Source: Ophioderma brevispina (Eukaryota; Echinodermata; Ophiuroidea; Amphilepidida; Ophiodermatidae). From it: 64,000 nt of DNA. This document shows, piece by piece, positions 34,627-44,843 of this stretch (positions are counted from its first letter, which is position 1; each line of letters opens with the position of its first letter). The stretch covers positions 1 through 64,000 of the forward strand of contig JAMKCH010078560.1 in the NCBI GenBank assembly GCA_023653785.1, written 5' to 3'. The translations under genes were made by a program, and so were the position numbers. The notes under the pieces were generated by a model. It was not told the DNA's origin. It made no database searches and worked only from the letters and a program-made list of their open reading frames with translations.

Positions 34627-35636
34627 TTAAATAAAAATAAGTTCAACAGTGCTTGTACAGATTATCCTGTGAATGTGTTTCAATTCTATAGGTTAATTTT
34701 AATTATCTTTCTCAAGGAAGACTCAAATTATCCAATCTTTCCTTGCTCCTCATTTTTTTTTTTTTTTTTTTTGGCTCCTCTTCTGAAAATGTGAACTTGG
34801 GTCAAAGCATGAGGAAAGAATTCTGTCAAGTTTTTGCCATATTAGAAAATGCCAGTGATGCCAACGTAGTGTCTTCATTATATTTCAATATTTGATTTTA
34901 AGCCTGAAACATTTTAGACTATTTTCAAGTAAACATGTAAGAAAGTTCAAAATCAACAACATGACTTAAATGCCCTTTTTTTATTTTATTTAAAAGATGA
35001 TGAAAAATAAAAATGACTCCTGCTCTTAAATAAAAATAAGTTCAACAGTGCTTGTACAGATTATCCTGTGAATGTGTTTCAATTCTATAGGTTAATTTTA
35101 ATTATCTTTCTCAAGGAAGACTCAAATTATCCAATCTTTCCTTGCTCCTCATTGCTATCAAAAATTGGTTGCTAGCATCAGAACAGGAAACCATCTGCAG
35201 GGGTTTTGCCTTATTATAGCCAAGAGACCATGCCCCTGCTATAGTCGTATCATCTTCATATCCATGTTGGCTTATGTGACCTACGCTATGATAACTTAAC
35301 TGTACTTGTATTTGACCTTGTGTGGCTGTTTATGAGTAGCACTTGTTGATCATGATGCTGTGTACAAAACTGTAGGAGAGCAATCACGGTGAAACGAGCG
35401 CCACACCCACGGATGTATATGAGTTCAGTGGGCCATGCATGATTGAGCCCCAAAGAACTGCTAAACGATCATGGTATCACCAGGGTATAGCGCCAGAGTA
35501 GAGCAAGACCATTGCAAATTGCATGCATTATGGGGAGGTTGAAACTGAATGGAGTGGAGAAGCCACAAACAAATCATGAGTCAAGTGTTTCTCCTATTCC
35601 TATCTTGGGGATTTAATTTAGGAAAAGACAAGAGGT

Positions 35637-35777
35637 CAGTAGCATAGCCAAAGGGCAGGTTGGGGGGGGGGGGTAAGGGGGAAGGGAAGAGTGACCCTCC
35701 ATGAAAAAAAATGATGAAAATTTGGGATGACTTTTTCCACTGACTGGGCTAAACTTTTCCCCTGACCTACGCCATTG
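35637..35777. mobile_element. hAT-like miniature element, 141 bp
   Basis: The left end CAGTAGCATAGCCAAAGGG and the reversed right end CAATGGCGTAGGTCAGGGG are both versions of the CAGTGGCGTAGC terminus. Flanking octamers CAAGAGGT and GTAGGGGT agree at 5 of 8 positions, a decayed target duplication. A G-run lies at 35660-35672. Confidence 0.6.
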
Positions 35778-35885
35778 GTAGGGGTATTGACTTAGGCCCA
35801 CAGCTTAGGCGGTATGATTTTTTTTTTACTTCTGCTTTCTAAAAAGCTAGACAACATTTTAACCATGAGGGTATACCGAAAGTTT

Positions 35886-35935
35886 AACAGACATACAGAC
35901 AGACAGACAGACAGACAGACACACACACACACACA
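35886..35935. repeat. (CAGA)n followed by (CA)n microsatellite
   Basis: About six CAGA units followed by about eight CA units. Confidence 0.95.
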
Positions 35936-37031
35936 AATCATGCTGCCATAAAGTCTTTACTATTACATCGGATGACTTAAGAATGTAATATAAATTTTAC
36001 AATATGAACAATTTTAATTTTACTAAGAAATATAAAAACAAAAAAGAAAAAGCAAACAAACAAAAAATACAAATAAAACATGGAAGAAGGAAAAAATAAG
36101 TTTTAAAGGTTCTTGCTCACAAAATTGTGTAATTTTAAGATCAAAATATTTCCAAGATAGACCTCCCATCCATGTTATGGCAGCTTAGCCAACTGGGCTT
36201 ACAAAAATACAAAAAGTTATAAGTTACAACATAATTGGCATGATTAGATGTAATATTAATTTTTGTCACACTAATTTAAATGGAAGATAAGGTAGGGTGC
36301 ATCTCATGCCTATACAGCAGCCAGCCAGCCCATGTATACCAACAGGCATATAGCAAGCCCAGGTATAAACTCCTTCGCAAGCAATCACCGAGAGAGCCAG
36401 ATAGAGAGATGCCATTTTATCTTGATAAACGAGGCGGAAACCTGTTGTGTTGGTATGCATCCCTATTGGATGAAATACACAGCTCTTCCCTGATCTTTTG
36501 ACCTGATACCGATAGTTATTTTGGCAGACATGTAACCGGTCTCTGGGAACCTATTGTCAGTTGATTGTATTAGGTTTACCAAACCATCTCGCTGCACCAG
36601 GTCTCTGTGCAGTGATACGGTATGGTTGGCAATATCTATTGTGTTCCACGGGGCGTCGTCGAATAGTTTCCATTGTGCTTGTTTGCATCTCGGGGTGACC
36701 CTGTATAAATAGAGGATGTTTAAAATTTGGTTTCAAGTTCAATGGTGCTTGTAGATTTACCAGTGATCTGGACTGTTTTTCTTGTTGCTATAGTTTTGGG
36801 ATAATGGCTGCCAGAGGTTTATGAGGAAGGATGTCCTTCATTTAAGTTGTAATTAACGTGTGGTAATTAGTCATCACTATGTTGTGTAGCGATTTGTTTC
36901 CAGAGTTAAGTTGATCATTGTATGTGGACACTTTGAAGGTGTCTGTTTAATAGCTTTCTGTTATAGTCAATTGTGGTAAATATTTGGTAAATACCTGTAA
37001 TGTCTCTGTAAAGATTCTTAGGGGAAATTAA

Positions 37032-37378
37032 AGACACTATCAGTGATTTGAAAAATATTTGAAATTTGCAGGAATAGCTTCAAAGTGAAGGATACATCTG
37101 TAGAATTCTCATAAGTTACCTTTTCCAGCTATAGAATTGACAGAAAAGGAAGAAAACGGCAGTGTTCCAAGATACGATTCTCCATTCAATTACGTGTTGT
37201 AGTAAGTGTCCGTTCGGACAATAATGACTAAAATCTCCGATCCTGTCCTTATTAGGTTGCTTCTGGTCTTATCATTTGCAGGGTATGTTAGGATACCTGT
37301 ACTTGTTACATACATGCAAAAATCTGATTTTTGATGATTTTTTCGATTTGCTGATTTAGCAAATCACTGATAGTGTCT
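37032..37378 (+). mobile_element. TTAA element, family K, full-length copy, 347 bp
   Basis: TTAA at 37028-37031 and 37379-37382. Termini AGACACTATCAGTGATTTG are inverted repeats. The body is the reverse of the copy at 33530-33876 with few differences, so the family has been recently active. Centre palindrome TGTCCGTTCGGACA. Confidence 0.9.
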
Positions 37379-39403
37379 TTAAGCAATGTGGTAAATGCAT
37401 GAATTTCTCAGTATTACAAGTATTGCATCATGATATATCCCCATATTGCTGTTTCTGTCATGCCTGTCAGCATATCACTCTGAACTGGGTGGGGTGGGGT
37501 GGGTGGTGATGGGTTGGGATAGGATGGGATGGGGGTCTTAGCCATGTCCATTTCTGGACCTGAACCGATTCTAGGAATTTTCATCTAAATATGGGGCCAT
37601 TTGTATGAATATTTTGGAATATTGATTTGACATCTACAACCGAATAGGAGGACTACTATTTATTATTTACTGGAAAGTGACTGGAACCTTTGATAAATAT
37701 TTTAAGCAAAAATGTTGTGTTAGCAAATATCAGCAAGAGTTCCATAGTTTAAATTTCTACATGTAACAAATTCTTTTTTTATTTTTGGCCTTAGGATTAG
37801 GTTATTTGTTAGTGTAAGGCCATAAATACAAAAGAATTGTTTCCTGTATAATTTTAAAGGGGGTACATATGGAACTCTTTTCCAAATATCTTTGCCTGCT
37901 GTTGAACCATGTTTCACATTATCTTTTACCATAATGTTGACTTGAAGCCTAATCCTAATTTACATTATAAAAATAAACAAAATAATTCTCTTTCAATGCC
38001 AATTTATTTTTGGTATATTTCTAGTGAAAGAGAGAGAAAAATGAACAAATACCACAAAATTAACATGAATTTTAAAGTCGTAATTTTGCTCCAGCACTCC
38101 CACATCCTCCTCTTCTGATAGAAAATTATCAGAGATGAGCAGAAAATATATCTCATCTAGTCCAAAGGTCAATTATCCTCCCACTAGGCTCTCAGCACAT
38201 TGTCTAGACTCCAGTGTTTTATTTGTGGTGGAATGGTATAATCATCATGTTGGGAAGCCTTGTCTATAGACTTTGAGATAAACACTGATCAATGTCCATC
38301 ATTTACCTGCATCTCTTATCTGCTGCCACCGTGAGGATGATATCTGCTCCTCATTTAGTGGTCTTTAACCTGCATGCTTTAACCTCTTGAGGACTACCAC
38401 CTTTCTAACAAGATTTTCGATTGGTTCATTTATATGATCTAACAGTTTTTAACCTTGAGAACAATCAAAAAGACCGTCTTTAGCACTTTAGTTTTTTACC
38501 ATGTCTCTGATTGGCTAACAACATCTACAATCTTATGGAAGAAACAATCAAATTTGCACTTGTTGTAGTGCAAGAGGGGTTACCCCCATAGAGGGCTTTG
38601 GGACAGTAAACCAAGAGGAGAATCGAGGTTGTTGTGTATTATGGAATAGCCCAAGACCGTAACCGTTTTTCTCTCACACACAGCGCGCCGTGGTTGTTGC
38701 TGCGAAAGCACAGCGTGTCGTCATGTTTGAGCGGCAAGGGCACACGCCTTTTATAAAATCTGTGCGTCACTGCGATATGTACCCCAAAGGTGACTTTCCC
38801 CAAGTTGTCCTTGTCGATGGACGATTTTTTGCAAATACCATTATACACGGAAAACCAATCGAATGAAGAAACTATGCTTCTAAAAAGATCCGCATCACTA
38901 ATGCACAAAAAGGTCTCCCGTGACCCCTTGGTAATTTTGCTTAGGAAAAGAGATAATTTGAGTCCGTGAGGATAGAATGTGGCAGCAGTGTTGTTGTTTC
39001 AATACTAAGGGACGGAGTAAAATACTCGCGGTCTCATTTTCATAAATATGCCATCCGACTTTCCAAATGCGACGATAAGTAAACCAAATATGGTGTGCCC
39101 AAAACTAAGATAATAAGTGCGTTATGGCTCTTATAATATTTGGGCACTAGATTTTGGTTACGCCGTTCGGGAGAGATCTTCGGGTCGGGGTTATATTTAC
39201 GTCATTGGGTTAACTCATTTCAGTTTTAAAGCAGCATTTTTCTCTCGCAAAACTTAAAGGGTGTGACCAATTGACAGCCTGGGTGGGATTTAAGAAGTGT
39301 GACAGTCCATTCTTGGTTCTTTTTCACAAATTGTCAATAAATTTTAAAGTTACGACTTACCACAACCCTCATTTGGAAATGGCATGAAAAATGCCAGAGG
39401 GGT

Positions 39404-39602
39404 CCAACATGCCGAGTGGGACGCTGGGAATTGTGTGGTCCAGTAGATAGTACAGCCGACTTCAATGATCTGAAGGTTGTGGGTCAAGCCCCTATGCTGC
39501 TAAACATATTGTGCACTTGGAGAAGGCACTTTACCTCGCTTGACTCAATTGACCACACGGCTGAAACACAAAAAATGTTAGTTCCCTGGAAGAGATTTTG
39601 AT
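39404..39602 (+). mobile_element. tRNA-derived SINE
   Basis: TGGTCCAGTAG at 39436-39446 fits the RNA polymerase III A box and GGGTCAAGCCC at 39481-39491 fits the B box with one mismatch, at tRNA-like spacing. Downstream GAAGGCACTTTACCTCGCTTG is the GGCAAGGCACTTTA-type block found after tRNA-derived heads of many animal SINEs. The tRNA-like part does not fold as a functional tRNA (disrupted acceptor and anticodon arms by eye). The 61-residue frame here is not a gene. Confidence 0.65.
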
Positions 39603-39744
39603 TTTGTAAAAATGACCACAAAGTAGAGCAGGTTAGTGAGGTTTATAAGTCGGGTTTCATTATCAAGTCTCAATCATCTCAGGTTTGCGCAAGGCATGTT
39701 CCATTTCCTGGGAAGATAGCTTCCCAATTTCCCCCTCCTTTTGA

Positions 39745-39840
39745 GCCATGAAGGTTGTGGGTTCAAGTTCCACTGTGGCTAACTTCTTTACACTTGGGCA
39801 AGGCACTGATCTTGCTTGCCTCATTAAATTGTCTTTGTTA
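39745..39840 (+). mobile_element. 5'-truncated SINE of the same type
   Basis: GAAGGTTGTGGGTTCAAGTT (with a B box) and TTGGGCAAGGCACTGATCTT repeat the order seen in 39404-39602. The A box half is missing, and the copy ends in AT-rich sequence. Confidence 0.6.
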
Positions 39841-40835
39841 CAAAATAATTAATTTTCTAATTGATTGCTCCAATTTAAAATTAAGCCTTGTAATTTGATG
39901 AAATTGATTTAAATCAACTTTGATTCATCTTTCAAGCAGTGTAAAATTATTGTGAGCAGAGAAACAAAAGTCAGGAATTCTTCATTGATGACATCATCCC
40001 ATGGTGCCACTTACTAAAATGGCCGGTTAGGTTCCGGGGTATGGCAGCGGTTTCAGATCCCCAGTGCGTGTCTCTTATGCAGTTCTTGAGACCCCGGTTC
40101 AGTCTGTGCTCAGTTCTTCTGACCCCTATTGACCACAAAACTCACAAAATTTAGCTCCATGGCTAACGTTTTGGGGACCATTTTGCCAGTTCTATGCTAA
40201 AATTGTCAGGAAATTTTTTTCAGTCTCATCTCTACAACCTCTAATTTGGCCAAAATTTTACTTTCAAATTCTCAAAAAATTGGTTAAAAATTCTAGTGCC
40301 AACGACCCTACCTTCTCACACAATTTCAGTTCTCAAGCCCCTTAATTGGCCTTTCGCACCACACACCCCTACTTACACCAAAGTTGAGCTAAGTGCCCCC
40401 GGGACTGGACAGGACTACATTGTAAGAGTTAAACCATGACTAAGTTCTTTGTGAATACGGGCTACAGGTTCTATTGTGACGATCAGCAGGTAGTACACAT
40501 GGCGTTAAAGCATCTGCACCTCTGTCGGCCATGGAAAATGAGATAAGTGGTAGTACCAGTCAGGTGTAGGAGATCTGGTGGCTACTGACTCACGGAGTAC
40601 TTCCTCTAGAAATATTCACAATGTAGCCAGGTTTTCTTGCTGATATCCCACAATTCATTGTGATTTCTATTAATTTTGACAAATTGTTGCTGGTAATCAT
40701 TGGGGACCGATTATACTCGGGCAGAAAACGCCTTTACCTTTGATGAGCGTGTATTTCCTGCTTGTAAAAGATGTGGAGCTCTCAATGCACAAGATGTGTG
40801 ATCGGAGACCCAGCAACAGCAGATCGCCTTGGTGG

Positions 40836-40918
40836 CCAATCAGAGGCAATTGTATCGCTATAAATACGCAGAAAATCTAGAGTAAGCACTCGGCAAAGGG
40901 TTTCTGTCGCCGACTATG
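40836..40918 (+). promoter_or_regulatory. Candidate CCAAT/TATA core promoter
   Basis: A CCAAT box (40836-40840, GGCCAATCAGAG) is followed 23 bases on by a TATA box TATAAATA (40859-40866) in a locally GC-balanced stretch. A start would be expected near 40889-40896. Shortly after come ATG|GTAATA (a possible donor at 40919) and a 20-codon frame at 40952-41014 with a basic then hydrophobic start, MWRKVLVGSMTLALIF. No following exon can be linked, so this may be chance or a transposon-derived promoter. Confidence 0.35.
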
Positions 40919-43077
40919 GTAATACTTCAGTTTAATTAACTTAGTACAAATATGTGGAGGAAAGTCCTTGTGGGTTCCATGACCCTTGCTCTTATCTTTG
41001 AATTGCAGACCTAAAAAGGAGAGAAGTAGTAGGGGGAGGGGTACAATTAGCCTTTGTCATTGTGGTCATATGTCCAGCTTCATGTTGTACAGCCCAAGGA
41101 AGTTTAATGGAGGAATGCATAGCTAGCATGGTAGAGGGGAGTGTAAAATTCATTTAGCATTCAATAACGACATGGCTCACCGCCTCAGGTGCATCGTCAC
41201 AAGTCTCATGGTGTAATCTTTTTTGGATATGGTTATTCACATGACATAGTAAAATCCAATGTTATCGATAACTTCAAAAACCGAGATGTACACAAACATC
41301 TCTGCATATGGCTGACAATCAAAGGTGGCGACAAAAGCCGTAGCATTTTGGGATGAGCTTCCTCAGTGTTTAAAAGTCGTGGTCCCATGGCTGCAGTCCC
41401 CTAACCCAAGCTAGTAGAGATGTAACTCAAAGGTAAAGATGGTTAGGAAGTGCTAGCATAGATATCCATTTAAAAAAAGCTAAAATGAAATAAATAAAAA
41501 TAAGCTTCTAAATGTGGCTATAAGTATGTATGTGCGCAAAACAATAATTTTGTAAAATTTTCAGAGAAATGGCTGTGTTGTCAATTTGAACCATATAGCT
41601 TTGACAGATAGGACTGCAAAAAATTGAGTTCTTGTAAAATTTGGCTAAAAAAATTGCAACCAAATGACTTTGATGTAAAATACTATGAATACAGACATAT
41701 CAATTTCTTTCAAAACATTTTATAATTTATGTTGTCCATGTTTTTGCCTTAGATGATCATTAGATGATCACTTTAAAAAAAACAGGAGTATTACTCCTCC
41801 ACTGATAATGATCGTAACAAATCTCAATCAAAACTTTTCAGTAAAAAATGAGTAAAATTACATAATTTCAGGACTATAATATTCTGTCTGAATCAGCATA
41901 AAAAAGATGAGTCCAAACAACTTAGTCTTAGGTTAGTAGTTTTAGAGGTGGCTCTTTCAAAAGCCATTGACTTATAACCCAAATTGACCTTGCAGAAGCT
42001 AATTCTTATATAAATTGCTTTGTAGGGGAAATTATATAGCCCATTGCCTAAACGCAATGCATGCTGGGATACAGATGAGTCAATGGGTGACATCCTACAG
42101 GCTCATCTTATTACCATGAGCACCACCCTGGTCAAAACCAGTACTGTCAGTGCAATGTACTTGGTGTAAAGTGAGAACTGCACAATATGGGCAATATCAC
42201 TCTTGACTTTGAGCTGATCCGTTTGCATTGCATTGTGGGATATAGTTAATTTCACAGGTGGTATCCTGGAGGATGTGTCTTGTTGGCGTGATTGCCTTCA
42301 TAGACTGCGTTGTTACATGCATAATGTGATCCCAGGAGGAAATGGGGTAATGAGCTAGACATATTGTACTAAGTGACTACATATCAGGAGCCCTTTAAAA
42401 ATGGAAGAATTTATAATGGTAGATATGTAATGTCCTCATTCAGTGGTGTTATTGTCCCTACTAAAAGAATTTTGTAAGGGGACGATGAAATGGGCATGCA
42501 GTCTATAGATGTTCAGATTAATGTTCTTAACTGCAAAAATGTTAGCCCTGCATCTCTGTATTTCACAGATATGCATGAAACTATAGGATACGATATTAAT
42601 CCTAGGGTTGAGTCATAAACAAGACCCAAACAAGTATGAGGTCAAAGGTCATTTGGGCTCATTGATTCAAAATGGTCAACATGTTCAAGGGGTTCACATT
42701 TTGATCACTGTATCCACATGGACACAATTATGGGTACATGTGGCCAAACAAATGTGAGGTCAAGAGTCATATAAGGGTCATCCCACCCCATTTATTGCAA
42801 CGTTTGTTGCATAAATTAGGATGTCCATTTATCATGTTGACCTAGCTTAAACTCTTGATGTCAATCTTTCTTCTAAACATCAAGATGATTTGTTGGTATC
42901 AAATTAATTAAATTTGATGAGTGTGGAAGTTAATTAATCAATTTCCTTTCAATTCAGAAACCAAAGTCCCTCTAATGATGACCAGGGACATCTTTTAATT
43001 AAATCAAACTTTGATGGTATCTTTTTAAACTCCTTCTAAAAGTCCATAACATTGGGTCTTTTGCCATTTCACATTAA

Positions 43078-43431
43078 AGGTGCAACAAGTGATTTTGAAG
43101 CACCCAAATATTGTGTCATAATAGTAATTTCATATAGATTAGACACTCAATAGATTTCTTACCTTGTATTTGGCCACAAAAATGTCTTAAAAGAAAGGAA
43201 AAAAGGCTATTTTGATTTGCTATAATTTCAATATAAAACATAGGCTAAATTTCATATTTGTTCCTATACGAAATTAGAAAATTCACAATTTTTGTACCAA
43301 AGAAACATTTCTCAGCTTAATCCTTTCAGATGGGGCTATTTTTATTGGAAAGCTTTACATCAGGGCAAAAATCAGTACTTTCGATTTTTTTAGGGACACC
43401 TCAGCCTGATGTGAAATCTCTCGTTGCACCT
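43078..43431 (-). mobile_element. TTAA element, family H, full-length copy, 354 bp
   Basis: Perfect TTAA flanks (43074-43077 and 43432-43435). Left end AGGTGCAACAAGTGATTTTG, reversed right end AGGTGCAACGAGAGATTTCA. It is the most intact H copy and the reference for the others. Confidence 0.85.
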
Positions 43432-43744
43432 TTAACTCATATGGTAACACATAATACTTAACATGCATAGTATTGAGTTTTGCAATCCTTTTTAAAGAAT
43501 GACCGATACAATAGGAGGGTGAGAGGGGGTAAAACCCAGGAAATTCAAGAAGCTTTACCCACTCTATGCAGTGTCTGGCATATACTTCAAAAAGGCTCAG
43601 GCTCATAGAGGTGACACATGCATTATGTATCATAGATGCTAATAAGTGCTTACAACTGTGTTCACAAATGGACTCCTAATTGCTTATTAATATGAATGAA
43701 TAAATGAAACAAAACCATGCTTACAGTTGCATAGGGGTACATTT

Positions 43745-44035
43745 GGCTTTACCTGCCCACATCAGTCATGCCACAGAGGGTGTATTGAGACCAGTTTTTG
43801 GAAATTTCACTTCAAAAAGGTCAGTGATCCCACAAAAATCCTATTCTTAACACATTAACTTTTACACTCATTTTGGCCCACAGAGTACTAGTACTTATTA
43901 CTTAGGATTTTTTTATCATTAATCATGAAATTTGGTCCTTAAACTTCTTGAACACTTTTTATTACCAAATACTGATATGTGTGTAGTACAGAACATTGCA
44001 ATGCATTATGGGATTGGTTCAAAACACCCTCTTTT
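43745..44035 (-). mobile_element. Inverted-repeat element, family J, copy 1
   Basis: In reverse it aligns with 54620-54925: CAATCCCATAATGCATTGCA, AAAGTGTTCAAGAAGTT, GGCCAAAATGAG, GTGTAAAAGT, TTAAGAATAGG and GACCTTTTTGAAGTGAA are shared. One terminal block (GCATTGTGGGA) is deleted at its left edge. Confidence 0.65.
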
Positions 44036-44084
44036 TTACGCAATTCATTGCTTTTTCCTGAATTTGGAAATTCTCAGGGAGCAA

Positions 44085-44275
44085 ACCCCCCCCCCCCCGG
44101 GTCAACCAAAAGGGGCATTTTTCAGTCATAGCATCCAAAGCATCTTTATTAGCCCTATGATTTCACAGAGTAAATTTTAAAAAAAGGAGACATTAATATC
44201 GTGAGCACTTCGGTTAAATCTGAGGTCCTGAGGATGATCGAGGCTATTCACGATCAAGGCCATGGACCTTTGAAT
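44085..44275 (-). mobile_element. Remnant of family G
   Basis: The right end GATCAAGGCCATGGACCTTT is the G terminus, and GGTCAACCAAAAGGGGCATTTTTC-like sequence to its left matches the inside of G. The flank has decayed from TTAA to TGAA. A C-run lies at 44086-44098. Confidence 0.5.
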
Positions 44276-44395
44276 TATACTTGTTATACATATAGGTTAA
44301 CCAAAAATAATACCTTGCGCAGTATCCAAAAAATGGAAAATTACAAAAATTGTGCACATGAAAAACAATGGCTGGTACCATAAAGGAACAGCAAG

Positions 44396-44843
44396 GGCTG
44401 GTAATCTCAAAGGGCATCTAACTTTAGACCAGGGTTTAAACCAGGGTTAGTCCTACATAAATGGACCTTTTTCTTTCCTCCAACATACTCTGAAAGTGTA
44501 ATGTTAATAGGTGAGAAAATTCCTCATGGATTGGGTGTTATGGCCCATGGGAAAATTTTGTTGAAAATTTTCACTCAAAGACCCTATTTTGGGTGAAAAT
44601 TTTGGCAAATTGTCCTAAAAGACCGCCATTTTGGGGGATATTTTGCAAATTTGTCACCCGCAAACCCTCTTTTGGGGCATTTTGGCTATCTCTCACCCAA
44701 AGACCCTATATCCATTTCATATGTGATTGCCCCCCGGGTATTTATCCCACTTTGTAGATTGAAAGCAAAAAAGTCCATCCCAGAAGGACTAAGCCTGGCT
44801 AAAACCCAGGTCTAAAATTAGACTCCCTTTGAGGATACGAGCC
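44396..44843. mobile_element. Family P palindrome with replaced centre
   Basis: The outer arms match 27092-27372 (GGTTTAAACCAGGGTTAGT on the left, complement on the right). The centre (about 44535-44770) carries unrelated repeats of a CACCCAAAGACCCTAT/GTGAAAATTTT kind. The perfect central hairpin is therefore lost. Confidence 0.7.

Larger units (their letters stand above)
33273..35153 (+). repeat. Tandem triplication with 20-T joints; third copy lacks a K element
   Basis: Units 33273-34022 and 34023-34772 are 750 bases each and look identical by eye. Each begins GGCTCCTCTTCTGAAAATG and ends in a run of 20 T (34003-34022 and 34753-34772). The third unit (34773 to about 35153) is the same but lacks the 347-bp K element plus one TTAA, and it continues without the T run into CATTGCTATC. 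The duplicated 82-residue frames at 33796 and 34546 come from K sequence and the T run and are not genes. Confidence 0.95.

Noticed and set aside
33796..34794. Two identical 82-residue frames
   Set aside because: They begin inside K transposons and end in the 20-T joint; identity comes from the tandem duplication, not from a gene family.
38639..38908. Minus frame of 89 residues with balanced composition
   Set aside because: No recognisable domain, no neighbouring exon signals and only one frame of modest length; kept as unassigned sequence.
39404..39502. tRNA gene
   Set aside because: A and B boxes are present, but the acceptor stem does not pair and the SINE-type GGCACTTTA block follows, so it is a tRNA-derived SINE.
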